NCBI GenBank assembly: GCA_022609375.1
Contig: JAGKQE010000097.1
Coordinates: 39,341 to 103,340 of the forward strand
Length of the DNA: 64,000 bases
Direction: 5' to 3'
Source: Xenosphaeropsis pyriputrescens
Taxonomy: Eukaryota; Ascomycota; Leotiomycetes; Phacidiales; Phacidiaceae
Shown piece by piece: positions 21,385 through 34,816 of the stretch. Both the position numbers and the translations under genes were made by a program. A model generated the notes under the pieces. The model made no database searches and was not told the origin of the DNA. It worked only from the letters and a program-made list of their open reading frames with translations. Every line of letters starts with the position of its first letter. The first letter of the stretch is position 1.

Positions 21385-24300
21385 TCATCTACCCATCAGC
21401 CCCTTAAGCTTAAAGCCCCTCCTCCTCTTCACCGGACCTCTAGAATTTTCCTCTTCGATATTATGCTTCTGAATGACACTCAGGAAAACCTGATCGAGCG
21501 TAGTAGCACCAACGGAATAATGCTCCAGCCTCAACTCCTCCTTGTGAGATTCCAAAACCCCAATCAGAGCGCCCACGCCACCATTTGACTTCCGTGACAC
21601 ACCAGTGACTGTCGGAGACGTGGAAGTGAGCGAATCCTCATCACGAATATGAACCTCGCTGATGCCAGCATCCTTCGAGCTCGAAACCTCGCCCGCATTC
21701 CAGTTTCCAGGGACGGAGAAGCGCATCTGGCCATGGTACGTCTTATCCTCGACCTCTGCGCCGGGGAACGTCGCCAAGATCCAATCGTTGATGCGCGCCA
21801 TCTCCTCATCCGAGCTATGCGGCGCACTCTTGGTGACCAGATGCACATACGCGACATCGCCATGCGCATGCCGCAGATCATCCGTGGTACCCAGAGCCAG
21901 CATGCGTCGTGCCATGATTCCGGCCCGGCCAGCCAGCGCGTCGGCTTCCTCCATGCTGTGCGTGGTCAGCAGGATACTGCGCCCCGGCACGATGGACTCG
22001 AGCGTCTTCCACATGATGCGCTTGGCCGCGGCGTCCATTCCCGAACTCGGCTCGTCGAGGAGCACGACCGAGGGATTGCCCATCAGTGCGATGCCCAGGG
22101 ACAGCTTTCGCTTATTTCCGCCCGAGAGCTTGGCTGCCATGCGGGAGGCGAAGGCTTGTAGACCCACTGCCTGGAGCACTTGCTCTACGTTGTGGTCGAC
22201 GTCGGAGATTCCTCGCACGCGTGCGTAGAAGCGTAGATGCTCGAGGACCGACATTTGGTCGATAGCATCGTATTGTGGACACACGCCCAAATGAGAACGA
22301 GCCTCTGCTCGATGCTTATTGATTGCGATATTTTCGATGAAAATATCGCCTCCATTTCGGGAGGGTTGAATATCTCCTCGAATCAGAGAGATTGTGGTAC
22401 TTTTTCCGGCACCGTTAGGGCCAAGAAGGGCAAAGACTTCACCTGTTTGGATACCGAACGTGAGGTTATCAACAGCAGTATTGGAACCAAATGATTTAGT
22501 AAGGTGAAGGACACGAAGACCATCATTGGAGGTAGATACCCGGTGAAGTTCTTCGGCAACTGCATAATCAACTTCATCCGCGGATTCAGTCTTGGCTGCT
22601 GGCTTGCGTAATCTTCGATACCAAGCCGTGACAGACCCCGAGTCAAGCCAAAGTAGAATACCGAAGAACACAAAACTTTGGACAATGAGGTAGAGAATTG
22701 GCCCGCCATATTGTAGGATCCCTCCAGGGTTAGGTGCAATCTCCCTTCCAACACAAGTGGTAGAGAAAAGGTTCAGAGCCAAGAACAATGATCGAATCAG
22801 ACTACCCATAGGCGTGACCGAGCTGATTACAAAATGTACCACGAGCAGATAATCATCGATCTTGTTGATGGGAGCATATGTCAGAGTGCAGAGATATGCG
22901 ACTAGGTAAACCAAGAACATGACAGCCTGACCAGCCGCAGCGAACGCAAAGGATGCGAGTTGTGACCTGGCAAACATCGATACTACGTACGACAACATAA
23001 TCGATGCCAACCCGAAGAGGATGAATATGAGGTATAGGTATCCGATATGGTACCAGATGTTAGAAGAGGCGGCAAATATGATCACAGCAAGTGCACTAGC
23101 CACAAGCACAATGATCCAGTCGAAGGCCAGATACGCAAGCCAGAGAGGCAGAGATCGAACACCATTGGAGAGTTCAAGACCACGAACATTCCTGGTCCTC
23201 TCAACTGTAGGGTACAGAGCGAAGAAGGCAGGGTAGGCGGCCATTGCCAATCCGAAGTACACGACAAGCTGCAAAGATTTGCCAGTTGATGGTGCCCACG
23301 GGATATCAAAACTCGAATACTGAGTGGCAATAGTCATGTTCATCGCCACGATATCAAAAACGTTTTGTGCGAAGATGGAGTTATAGACATCTCCATTTCC
23401 CTTGTATGCGATCGTAGGAGTCGATGCCGAATCTCCCATAAATACACCGCCAGGCGTCAATACAGCAAAAGCTTGACCAACGAAGCCATTGAACCCTGCA
23501 AGAGTTTGAGTCAAGTTGACATGGCTGGCAATCACCTGCGCAGACGGAGTGCCAACACCAGCTGGGGTGAAAGGTGCAAAAAGAGGAATCCAAGATGAGA
23601 AGGAGGTCGCAGGCCCAGCCAGGAAGCGATACTTTGATTGATTGCCAAAAGCGTCCACGTCCGAAGTCGAGACAGATTGGGTTGGTGAGCAACCCACGGC
23701 ATTAGAGTTCTTCAAAAACAACGAAACAAGACCTGCTGCAATGACTGGCATCAAGAAAGCCACTGTGAAAGGCAGCCAGTTTCGTCTCAGGATTGTCAGA
23801 CGTTTTCTGAAGAGTACCCAGGCCTGTTGGCCAAAGGAGATACGATGGCCTGAAAGTAGCTGCAGAGTTCCTTTATTGGTGGTGATCACAGCCCCTTCCA
23901 CAGCCACACCTTTCTCATTCTGCTGAATACTCGAAGAACGAACAGGACTGATATCAGAAGTTGATTCATCCTCCGCACGGATCTCTTCAGCTAGGCCAAG
24001 AAAGACATCCTCAATTGAAGGACTAGTCAGTTGGTATTCCTTCCCATATTGTTCCAGCCATCGTATGATATTGGCGGCTTGACTTGAATTCTCAACAGAG
24101 AACGTGGTCTGATCAAATGCTGTGTGTGTTGGGACTTCCTGGAATTCTGGAGGTATGACATGCTCGATCCCGTAAAGATGGATCCGATAACCGCCGCCAA
24201 GCTTGCTTTTCAGCTCGACAGCAGACCCTTGCGCTCTCAAAGTACCTTTTGATAGAATAGCAATGTGGTCAGACAGCAAGTCCGCCTCGTCCAAAAAGTG

Positions 24301-26302
24301 TGTTGTCAAAATCAGTGTTCGACTTCCACGTTCAGCCAACAGGATATCCCAGATTTTTCTCCTACTGAGAGGATCGAGTCCACTGCTAACTTCATCAATA
24401 CAGCACACTGCACTCCCTCCGGTGAAAGCCATGCCGAGTTGCAGCTTTCGCTTCTGACCGCCCGATAACGTCTTCGATTTTGCAGAGATCTTATGATTGA
24501 GATCAACGGCAGAGACCAGTTCCAAAATGGTTTCCTTGCTATCAACTGATGTTGTTGACTTGAGTCGATTAAAAATCCGGATATGTTCAAGAACAGTCAA
24601 TTCGTCCCACAAAACATTCTTTTGAGGCGCGATACCAATACCCCCAGTGCTATCTACGGCGATCGTACCGTCTGTGACAGTGTTGAGGCCGGCAATGGCA
24701 TCGAGAGTGGTACTTTTTCCAGAGCCATTCGCTCCAAGCAGAACCAGAATCTGCCCTTTCAGAGCGCTCAAGGTCAGCTTGTTCACAGCTATTACGGTCT
24801 TGGATTGGCGTCCGAATATCGAGAACCAAGACTTGGTATTATAGTGCTTGCTGAAGTCTTGCAGCTGCACAGCAGCTCCATCATGGGCTTGACCAGCATG
24901 AAGCTCTCTGCCCACAGATTTAGTGCTGTAAAGGTATCTCTCAACCAAAGCCCCAAGGATTGGGTAGACAACGATCTGAATAATCACAAACACCCACAAA
25001 ACAATACCTGGTAAAGTCCATGGATTCCTTGGTGCAGCTTCGGCAAGATTTGTGGGCATATCCCGTCTTTCATATCGCGCCATGAAAATGATAAAGAACA
25101 CGTAGTTGCAGGGAGCAAAAAGAAGTGAAAGCACAGCCACAGCACCGTTCGTGGTAACCCCAATAACTTGAGCAATGACACCCAACAGAAGAGTTGCAAT
25201 AGTCATCGAAATACCAGAAAGTTGAGCTTTCTTGAAGAATGCAGCGCCAAAGATTGAGAATGAGGTCAAACTGAATCCGATGAGGATGTGATAAATGACA
25301 ACAATGGCCATACTTGTCTTCGCAAATACTCCAACTCCCAGTACAACTCCCATCAGAATCCAGCCGGGAAGATAGATGATAGAGAAGGCCAAATGATGAG
25401 AAAAGAGTCTTGCGACTTGCGGTTCCCACCGACGAATGTTGGGCATCATAGCCTCTAGTAATTGGGCCATTCCCAGTTCTCTCTCGTATGCCATGAATCC
25501 CGTCAGATGATATGTAACGCCTACCATACCAAGCAAGAAGGCAATTCCAAGAATGTTGATGATACCACCCATATAACTCACGCGAATAGTCGTTCGTCTT
25601 TCTTCCTGCGTCATGCTGGTATAAGGATATTCGATCGTAGAATTTGGCAACAGCGTTTCATCGATTGTCGAGTTGACAGCGGCTATTGCGTAGTCTACTG
25701 CGTGTTGAAGGGGAAGCAGATATATTTCTTGGTCATTCGTGTTGCGGTCCACATAGATATTGGTCCCGAGAGCACCATCGGCTCTCATTGTGTAATTCCA
25801 GATCCCACCAGTCCCCTCATCCGGAGAAGAGTAGAATACGACGGCGCCATAACAGCTAGTCACACCTCTCAAGCTACTTTTGCAGGTGTCCAAGAGCTGC
25901 GATTCATCATCCAACAATGTCACAGTTGCGCCCTGTTGCCGAGCAGGTGTCGCCACAAGTTCAATGACTTGATCGATGTCTCCTCCAGACAGTCCACTAT
26001 TCACCAGAACCAGAGTATCTCTTCCGCCTTCTGCAGCACCCAGGCCCTCTTGTAACGATCGTATAGGGTGGCCCTTGCCAATTCCGTATGTCGAAGGTGG
26101 AATAAAAAGGTTTCGAGCATAGCTCAAAAATATCATGAAAGCAATTGGGAGAATGAAAGCGCGAATGATCGTACTGAAGGCATGGCGATTGAAGATAATC
26201 AGTATAGCTACAGAGGCCGTCAGCAAAAGACAAGAGGAGAGGACAGGGGCAGTGGAACGAACTCTTGACCGTCAAGGCCCAGATCTGCCTCAAAATCCCC
26301 AT
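21385..26302 (-). CDS. ABCA-type full-length ABC transporter
   Basis: Two exons: 26263-26302 (MGILRQIWALTVK) and 21385-26207, joined over a 55-nt intron with a GCTGAC branch, giving 1620 residues. Order: first TM helix, large lumenal loop, six-helix membrane region, nucleotide-binding domain 1 with Walker A GANGSGKST near residue 504, signature LSGGQKRKLQ and Walker B VCCIDEVSSGLDP; then second membrane region with its loop, and domain 2 with GPNGAGKSTT near residue 1275, LSGGNKRKLS and VVLLDEPSSGMDAAAKR. The duplicated TMD-NBD order and the large extracytosolic loops are those of the ABCA subfamily, which moves lipids across membranes. In domain 1 the Walker B text has Ile-Asp-Glu-Val where Pro is usual, a common ABCA difference. 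The gene looks intact. Confidence 0.93.
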
Positions 26303-26387
26303 GGTTGGCGCTGTGATTGGAAACTTATTCCTCGCACATCACCGCCGTCGGCTCTCTCAGACACTTGAAATACTTAATGCGAATGTG

Positions 26388-26799
26388 ATGAGAGGATACC
26401 AAGACTCGATCGATCTTGGCGCAAACGTCACGCAAGAGGAAGTCGATGTATTCTTGCCACCATGCGACCCCGACTCGTCTGTCTGTATCAGTTTTGGCGG
26501 CGGCGCGGCAGTGCACTGCAAAGACGCGGCACAGGAACGAGGCGAAAGCACGAGTAACTTGTATATCTGGTTATCTAGAAGAAAAAGCGAACGAATGTTA
26601 TGTACATGCTCTCATCGAGGAGCCGAATATTTCCAAGAGCACAGTAGACATTGCAGATCAAATCGTCTCCATGATGGCCCACTCGTGCAGAATGCGCTTC
26701 GGAAATACACCAGTCGTCGCATATACGTCCGTGACACTGGTGCACCATGCAAGTATCATCGAGTCTGAGCCTCGAATGAAAATCATCCCAGGTTTTTAG
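26388..26799 (+). pseudogene. Remnant of an unknown fungal gene
   Basis: Two frames read like pieces of one protein. From 26388: MRGYQDSIDLGANVTQEEVD and CISFGGGAAV; then, after a frame change between about 26520 and 26550, ARVTCISGYLEEK, YVHALIEEPNISKSTVDIAD and QIVSMMAHSCRMRFGNTPVV, ending at TAG 26797-26799. The second part resembles a conserved fungal protein I cannot name. No start or intron explains the change of frame, so it is called a relic, starting 86 bases from the ABC transporter ATG on the opposite strand. Confidence 0.35.
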
Positions 26800-27375
26800 C
26801 AGAGCGGTGTATCGGCCTTTGTCGTTGCCGTGGCTTTACAAGCGACGGCCGCATTATGTATTAGTAAAGGAGAGCTGTATTCATGACTCGAATCATGTCA
26901 ATCAACGGCGACATATGACAGGTATGAACCTAGTGGAGCAGTAAAATTGCTAAAATCATGTGGTGTTATGCTGCCATTAAATATAGTACTTTAGGAATTT
27001 TTAAGAGATTTTTATAGCTGCCAAAACCCGTGGGAGTATCAAGAGCTTCGTATGGTTGTTTATCATATCCTAGTCCGATAATGATATCTCCCTTTACAGC
27101 GAGCACAATTGTAATACGTTTCATTTTGTTTCTACAAGCGTGCTGTTTGATACCCAGAGTAACAACAATCTTTTCAGTTTGGTAGTTCACCGTCTAAGCT
27201 TAAGAACCACCTTCATCATCTCCAACAAAACCTCTCCCATAGACTTTCCAAATATTGAAGCCAATATGGACAAAGTCCAAGATCTACAGAATACTTTCAC
27301 GTCGAGAGGATGTTCTTCTTCAGGTTACATCACCATCACAGAACCATTTCCTGTTTGTAAAACAATACCCGAGAA
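26800..27375. other. Intergenic region
   Basis: 3' flank of the tubulin cofactor D gene plus AT-rich sequence. No gene, RNA or repeat supported. Confidence 0.5.
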
Positions 27376-30300
27376 TCACCTCACCTCTACCAACTGCCCC
27401 CTCAACTTCTCAACGTCCCCCTTACCAGCCTTAATCCAATCGACCCCTTTGCCGACCCCCCTGATACCAAACAGCGTATCTGCAACTTCGTTTCGAATCT
27501 TCGGAAACGGGTGCAGCAGCATACTCATCAGCTTCTGCAGGGCATCAGGATAGACCTCCACGAGAGCACCATATAGCTTGACAGAGACCTCGAGCTTTCT
27601 CATATTGCCTGTTTTGTAGTGGGCCTTCTGGATGAGGATGTAGAGATTGCGCCATCTATTTGAACTTGTTAGCCTAAGGAGCCTGCGGGGACATCAGTGT
27701 GACAGTAGAGAAGAACTTACTTTACTGTACACCTGCTCAGTACCCCAATCTCGAATAAGAAACTCAAAGTTTCTAGAACCGGCACTAGAATTCTGTCATC
27801 TTTCTCGTTTCTCTTGGCGACTTCCAGCAGGCTCTGAACTACCAGTTCAGCCTTCTCTAAATCTGCGCAGAACTCCAAGAGAGCGGCTCTCGAAGTTCTG
27901 ATCAAATCTTCGGATCCTGTATCGACGGAGGTAACATAACCCTCGAGGAGCTGAGTTATCCATATGTTTGGGGACACGAGGCCAGGAATACAAAGCCAAG
28001 GTTGGACCTGTAGGTCAAGCAGGTAACGGAAGTAAGATTTCGACGAACACGTTCCTTGATCAATCATTACTTGGTAGGGCTCAAAGTTCGAACTGATTAA
28101 GTTAGCTTGGTACAAATCAGAACAAGATGAACTAAGTACCTCTGAGATCTGAACAAGACAGAGAGAGACCGTTGAGCCTGTGACCGAACCTTGTCCAGTT
28201 TCTCCGCCGCAAGCCGAAGAAGCTTTCCATACAGCATTCCGAATTTACCTAGATCCATATACCACCCATCCCCAAGATCCCATCTCATCGTTTCAAAGAC
28301 CTTACCCACGGCTCGCGCAGCCTCAGCTCTGACCAAGCTCCCTACATCACCACGAGTATCATTCGTGTAATCGTCCAGGCCCCCGGCAATCAGTTCGACA
28401 AAGCGGCTAGCCTCTCCGTCCAGTATTTCACTATCAGTCAGACTCTGTAAGATAGCCACTCTACTTTCAATATCCGAATTCCTTCCCCATCTGCTTATCA
28501 ACGTGGCACATAGTTCTTGTTGGAGAGGGTAATCCAGGTAAGGATACATAGTGGAAAGGGCAAAGATAAAGCCCGATCCTTGACCTGTCCTGCCAGTTTG
28601 AAGTTCAGTGATGCACGAAATCCAATTGGTTATAAGAGTATTGGTTGTGTCGTATGGGAGGATTTGTATCAAATTGTAGGCTGCACTGGAGGCAGCTGCG
28701 ATGACATCTTTTTCTGGGCGACGAAGCCAGAGCTCCAGTAAATCTGGAGCCTTTTGAAGAAGAGAAAGATAGTGTCCCATCTGCTCAGGGGTAGGCATTG
28801 AAGCTTTGACTGCAGTTGAGAAAGAACCAATGAGGCTGCTTACCCCCTCAGCGATCAACTCTGCTTTTCTGTAAGTTGTGTTTGAGGAATCCTCCAAGAT
28901 TGGACCTATAACTTCGGCAACGCGTGATGTAAATGGCAGCAGAGGATCGGAATCAGAGGAGGCCGCAAGTGCTTCTGCCAAGGTTGTTGCCATACTCAAC
29001 GACTTCGATTCAGAGACAGTCGTCGCAGCTGCAGAAATTACCGCTGCAAGCGCCAAATACAACCCATGTCTTTCGTTCAATTGACGAATCTTGAGACTTC
29101 GGAGCTGAGCATGGATCCTGTCAATCATGTACGTCAATCTTTCCCAGCGAGAAGGCCCAGAGAGCTTTTTCGCGAGTCCACCAATGCCAGTTGCTGCATT
29201 TCTCCTCGATGTTGCATCCGGATCACCTACACCTCTCCAGCTCAAGAGCTCAGTGAAAAGAGAGTTCCAGTATATCTCCGACAGTCCTGATGCCTCTAAT
29301 GCCACTTCTTGTATGGCACGAACACGAAGTGCGATGCTGTGATAGTCCACAGCCTGTACAACGGCGATTCCCTCAACTATCGTGTTTGGATGTCGTCCAA
29401 TCAACTCCTGTAAAGCGGCAGATGAGCCTCGTCGGATGTTCCCAGCGGGATCGAGAGACGCCGATGATACGAGCTCCGTTGCAAGTATCTGAAGCATTGA
29501 AGAAGAGGGATCATGTCTTTTAGCTGCGATCATCGATTTGGTAGAGACTCCCTGCAGTTCAGTCGTAGTATATCGTCTTGCGAGTGCCCATATTCCAAAA
29601 CACGCTGCATCCCGCACATTTGTGCCAATAGATGCTCCCGTGGAAGAGCGTTGCTCAAAAGACAAACCTATCAACAATGCTTGCAGAATATCCGAGAGGC
29701 TGTTCACGGGCGGTGATCGACGATATAGTAAATGAGAAAGTGTCAGAATGAGGCCATGCCATTCTGCTGGGTTTACAGAGGTGAGATCCCGAGCCGGGGG
29801 TGCATCTTTAGAGCCTTTCTGCCAGAGGACATTGTGATTGAGAGATTCCAAGATGGCATCAACTACCTCTACTGCCAATATTGCTGGAAGTTTCAAGGTA
29901 ATAACACTGAGAGCCTTGCTAGCTGACAATCGAACAGGAGTGTCATTGTCAGCCAGTGAATCTAGCAACAAACCAATTGTATTCTCCACGACCTCTATTG
30001 GATCCACTCCATAATGTAGTAATGACGAGCTGTCAGCTCGGGAAACTGTAACGGAAATTGCACGTAACAACTTGATCATAATCTTTCTCGCAAGAGCGGA
30101 AGAAAGGATAGGCTTATACTGTACAATTTCCGGATCAAAAATCTGCTGAATTGCACGGAAGATTGGTAGGAGATATGGATCCATATCAGTAGTGGTTGCA
30201 GAAGAAACAAGAAGACCACCGAGAAAAGAGAGAACACCGATGTAGTGATAGATGGAAAGAATTTCCACATCCTTTGTACTTCGAAGGCGTGAAATTGCCC

Positions 30301-31135
30301 ACTGAGCAAGTACCTTCAAGAGTCCTATAGACTGCATATCTCTTCGCATTGCAATTCTCACCAACAGAATCTTGGCAGCATCCCTCTCTTTCCCTGCCGT
30401 CTCAAGGTATTTTATTGCCAGAGGAACGACCCGACGTGTAACACCTGGACTGTCCACAGGAAGTTGGAGTCCAGGGATGTCCACAGCTAGATGAGTGGTG
30501 CTGCTGACAGAGGATATCGTTGAAAGGTCGAAAGGAGCCAGGAGAAGATGTGAAAGCCACAGAAGTGTAATATAACGTTCTTCCCATACCCATGGCCGGT
30601 CTTCGTTGCTTCCAGTATCTGCCTCGGCCATTCCCATATTTTCTGATGCCTCAAGGGCAGATAAAAGGAGCTCTAAATTCTTTGTCTCGGCATTGAGGAA
30701 GCGCACAATGACTTTCTCTCCTCGGATCTTGCAAAAGGTATATAAGATTTGACATATCGCCGTGGACAAAGGAGTGAGCAGTGATGTGGCAGGTAGTTTC
30801 GTTGACCTTGAAGGCGATCTATGATATTCGAGTAGGGCTTCAGCAAGGATCGGTAGAAGGACTTCGAGATGAGGATCGAGCAATTGTGGTAATTCTTGGA
30901 AGGGTTCGAGCTATACACCAGTCAACCAAGCTGGTCCGGATGTATTCTAACGATGAGGATATACCAGGGCCACAAGTCTATCTGTCTCTCGAGCACGAAC
31001 TCTCCTGCGAATGCGCTGGGCGCCATGAGTGGATTGTCGCCATAAGAATGGAGGGAGGGATTGTGTGAGGTCGGCCAGAAGGTCGGCCGAAGCACGTTGT
31101 AGCTTCACATCTTGATCATCTATTGCAGCGTCCAT
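27376..31135 (-). CDS. tbcd: Tubulin-folding cofactor D
   Basis: Four exons: 30965-31135, 28140-30910, 27721-28092 and 27376-27655, all with GT-AG introns of 47-65 nt and CTAAC-like branches, giving 1197 residues, the family's normal size. Diagnostic text includes MDAAIDDQDVKLQRASADLL at the N-terminus, LEPFQELPQLLDPHLEVLLP across the first junction, and WEERYITLLWLSHLLLAPFD near residue 170, the cofactor D signature; the rest is HEAT-like helical repeats (RNAATGIGGLAKKLSGPSRW). The last exon ends KIRNEVADTLFG. Cofactor D binds beta-tubulin and acts with cofactors C and E in assembling and recycling tubulin dimers. The start at 31135 is the only ATG that keeps the conserved N-terminus. Confidence 0.92.
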
Positions 31136-31784
31136 ATCTGGTTATCAATTGACAATGGATCTAGGGGATTCAGTAGCGACAGCGGTATATATTTTCCTTG
31201 GTGTTGTTGACGTCGATGCTCGTCTTAGATGCTGCAAGACCCCACCGACTCCACCGACTCCTCCAACTTTCCTCCTCCACGATTCATGGACGCTAAGATA
31301 AAGCTCTCTGTAGACACACCGATAAGGCGCTGACTTACTACGTTGCTTTCAGGTACCCGTTTGGTGGCTTCTACCTAACTACTTATCATACGGGCACGAG
31401 TGCCTACGTAAGACGATCATTATCACTAGAATAAAATAAAATATAATATAATATAATAAAATAAAATAATAGTAGTAAATGCCTTCTCTTGACCGGTCCG
31501 ACATTCCAACAATGTTCGCTGAAAGGCATTCCTCCACTGTTGACAATCGCATGCATTTAGCTGCAACAGTCATGTATCATTGGAACACGTCGAAACAATC
31601 CTCACACACCGAACGGTGCTCATGCGGTGATTGCGCCGCCCTCGTTGTGAGCTTACAAAAGCAGGGATCAAGTCAAGGTTGAAGCAACGAGTCCTCAAGT
31701 ATCGGCATCTTCTTTCTCTCATACAATTTGACTTCACAGACCAGACTATTATCAGAGATCAAACTTCAAGTACAAATCTACATC
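31136..31784. other. Divergent intergenic region
   Basis: Shared upstream DNA of cofactor D and the short-chain dehydrogenase. An AT-rich AAAATATAAT-like tract lies at 31430-31470. No gene supported. Confidence 0.5.
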
Positions 31785-32927
31785 ATGGTACAGCTTCCAG
31801 GTGCACTGGGACAAGCGTTCCCTCCAAAGGCCAAGTTCACCGAGAAGCAACTCACAGACCAGACTGGAAAGGTAAAAATCCAGCCTCTCCACATGAAAAC
31901 AAAGTCCCCAGCTGAATCCCCTCAGGTCTTCATCGTAAGCGGCGGATCTTCAGGTGTCGGCGCAGCGCTCTCGAAGATCCTCTACGAACACAATGCAAAG
32001 GTGTACATTGCAGCTCGCAGCGAAGAGAGAGCGCAAGCTACCATCACCTCCATCACAGCCGCTGCCCCAAACTCCGCTGGCTCCCTGCACTTCCTGTCCC
32101 TCGACCTCAACGACCTGACGACCATCAAGGCTTCTGCAGAGGCATTCCTGGCCAAGGAGACGAGGTTGGACGTGCTGTGGAACAATGCCGGCGTCATGGT
32201 GCCCCCGCAGGGCAGCAAGAGCGCACAGGGCTACGAATTGCAGCTGGGGACAAACTGCATTGCGCCATGGCTTTTCACCAAGTTCCTCACGCCGTTGATG
32301 ATCGATAGTGCAAAGGCGGCGGCGAAGGGCGATGTCAGGGTCGTATGGCTTGCCTCCAGCGTTGCAGAGCTGCAGAGTCCCAAGGGAGGGGTTGATATGA
32401 GTAATTTGGATTACAAGAGAGATCAACCTGCCTGGACGAAGTATGCTGTCAGCAAAGCTGGGAACTATCTCTATGCTGTTGAATTTGCGAAACTTCATAA
32501 GGAGGATGGCATAGTGAGCGTGGTGAGTTGAGTCTTGATGGTAAATAACTACGAACAAGCTAATTCATGATTAAGGCTTTGAATCCGGGCAATCTCAAGA
32601 CGGATCTACAGCGTCATATGAACCCGATTGCCAAATTCGTTCTTGATCTGGCACTTCACGAAGCCATCCAAGGTGCTTATACTGAGTTGTTTGCGGGACT
32701 GTCCCCCGAGGTGACACTGGAGAGGAGTGGTGACTGGGGTAAGTCTTCTTCTTCAGGCATTCTGAGTATATCAACATCTGACTTGATTGATAGTTATTCC
32801 TTGGGGACGTTTTGCTCCTATCCGTAAGGACCTGGCGGAAGCTGCCAAGAGCAAGGAGGAGGGCGGCAGTGGAAATGCAAAGGCATTTTGGGACTGGACT
32901 GAAGAACAAGTCAAGCAATATTTGTGA
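31785..32927 (+). CDS. Short-chain dehydrogenase/reductase
   Basis: Four exons: 31785-31871, 31926-32522, 32576-32738 and 32794-32927 (326 residues). The first intron explains why the unspliced frame carries an inserted stretch between QTGK and VFIVSGGSSGVG. Motifs: the cofactor-binding SGGSSGVG glycine motif near residue 35, AARSEERA (NADP-type Arg), NNAGVM, the active-site YAVSK (Tyr-x-x-x-Lys) near residue 210, and a Ser in VVWLASSVAE. The C-terminal part, ALNPGNLKTDLQRHMN, follows the usual PG motif. It would be a cytosolic NAD(P)-dependent oxidoreductase, similar to fungal retinol dehydrogenase/WW-oxidoreductase-like SDRs; the substrate is unknown. Confidence 0.9.
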
Positions 32928-33532
32928 TGGCGGAAGAGTTTATGGGAAGGCTAATGTGCATGACGCCGTACGAAATGATTTGGATTTTGCAAAGATACCG
33001 ATATATGAAAGGGTTTAGGGATAGGGAATACACGTATGGAATAGCTCTTAGTTAATTTTACGGCTTCAATGGAGAATGGGTAATGGATAATGGATAATGG
33101 ACGAATGAGTCTCAATAACCACAAGACTTTTAATGACTGTTGACATCCCAGAAGCTATAGATATTGACCCTCTCGTTGCCATCAGGCTCGTCGTATTGAT
33201 GAATTCAGGGGACATCAAGCGACACAGAGAACATGGCATGTTGGATGTAGACACAACAAGCTATCACATTGAATCATCCATAAATGTTCGTAGATGAAAA
33301 GAGCATGAAAGAAAAAAATACAACTGCTAACCTACTTTCTACCTATGTTCAAACTAACTTAACTTAACTCACCATCTCACTCTGCGTCTCACGTCATACA
33401 TCAAATCTCGCCCCTCATCTCCTCGCCCAAACCCAAGCCCATCCCGCCGATCACGTTTGACATCCAAGCCCCGTCCCCACTCCATTGAAACGAAAAAGCA
33501 TTTGTCTCCCTCGCGGAACATCCACTCGCTTA

Positions 33533-33568
33533 TGTCTGTGTCCGTGTCCGTGTCCGTGTCCGTGTCTG
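33533..33568. repeat. (GTGTCC)n microsatellite
   Basis: Five or six near-perfect 6-base units (gtgtcc, ends gtgtct), encoding Asp-Thr on the minus strand, with no other coding sign. Confidence 0.9.
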
Positions 33569-33989
33569 TGCCGATAGCCATGCCTGTGCCTCGTGGCAGC
33601 TGGGCCGTCCCAGGGGACTGGTTGATGTCATTGTGGTTCTCGCTTTCGCTTTGGTTATACCTGTAGATATTAGGGTATGGAGCACCAGAGCAGTGTAGGG
33701 GGCTGTAGAGTATGTAGATATCGAGTGGAGTGAGTGGAATGAGTGGAGGGAAGTGGAGTGGAGTGGGTTTATGACGCTCGTGGGATCATTAAGCTCTGAT
33801 GGGCGTGCACAGAGAGGAGAAGCGAGGTTATGGGTGAGATGAGAAGAGTTGAGATGAGATAGAATGAGGATTTGTAGCTTTGATGGAATGGGAGGTGGAG
33901 GATGGAGGATAAGATGGGGAGTGATGAGAGGAGTGATTAGAGGAGTAATAAGACGAAATGAGGATTTTGGATAGGGGTAGGAATTGCTA

Positions 33990-34021
33990 TGATGATAATG
34001 ATGATGATGATGATGATGATG
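33990..34021. repeat. (GAT)n microsatellite
   Basis: About ten GAT/ATG units with one interruption near 33997. Confidence 0.9.
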
Positions 34022-34761
34022 CTTGTTGATTCATGGATACGAGCGTGTTGGAATCACCGTTGGTGTTGGATGGTAAGATGGATGTCCATCAATGGTAAGG
34101 CATTCTAATTAGAATAGCCCAGCTATGAGAGATAGAGAGACATCTACCTCTCCGATTGATTGTATCTGTCGATGGATATAACGGGCGGATTTGTGACTTG
34201 TGACTTGTGCCTTGATGCTCAATCAGCCAAGTCGAGATGACTTCTCCTTGGCAATCATCGTTGGCCGTTGTGCAACGGCGATGATTCAAATGGTGGCGTC
34301 GTGATAGGCAAGCATTGCAGTCGTAGTGGGTATTGGCAACGGCACATTCTTTTTCAGACGCCGAGATCATCGTCCTTAATCGAGCAACCTTTGATGACCC
34401 GAAGGTAATTCATCACATCCATACTATTAGCCTTGACACCTGAGAACTGCTGAAAGCTACTTACTTATACTTACATAGTATACACAGCTTGGCTTTCATC
34501 GCACGGAACCCTCATCTATTCGTCCAGCGCGATTACCGGATACCAGTCAGACACAGCATCAAAGACGCGACTCGACTGATTGACGCTATTCGGGAAATGT
34601 CCATATGCAGATATGCGTGCCAATGACTGCGCGGAACACACTACTGATACCGGGCCTGTGGAATGGACACGCCGTTATCCCATGGCGGATGACTGCTAAT
34701 TTCATTCCTGGGAGATACTCAGACCACATCCATGCACGCACGCACGAATACATCATACAAG

Positions 34762-34816
34762 GGAGAGCAGAGCAGAGCAGAACAGAGCAGAGCAGAGCAG
34801 ATCAGAGCAGATCAGA
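34762..34816. repeat. (AGAGC)n microsatellite with A/T variants
   Basis: About ten 5-base units of AGAGC, several changed to AGAAC or AGATC. Confidence 0.9.
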
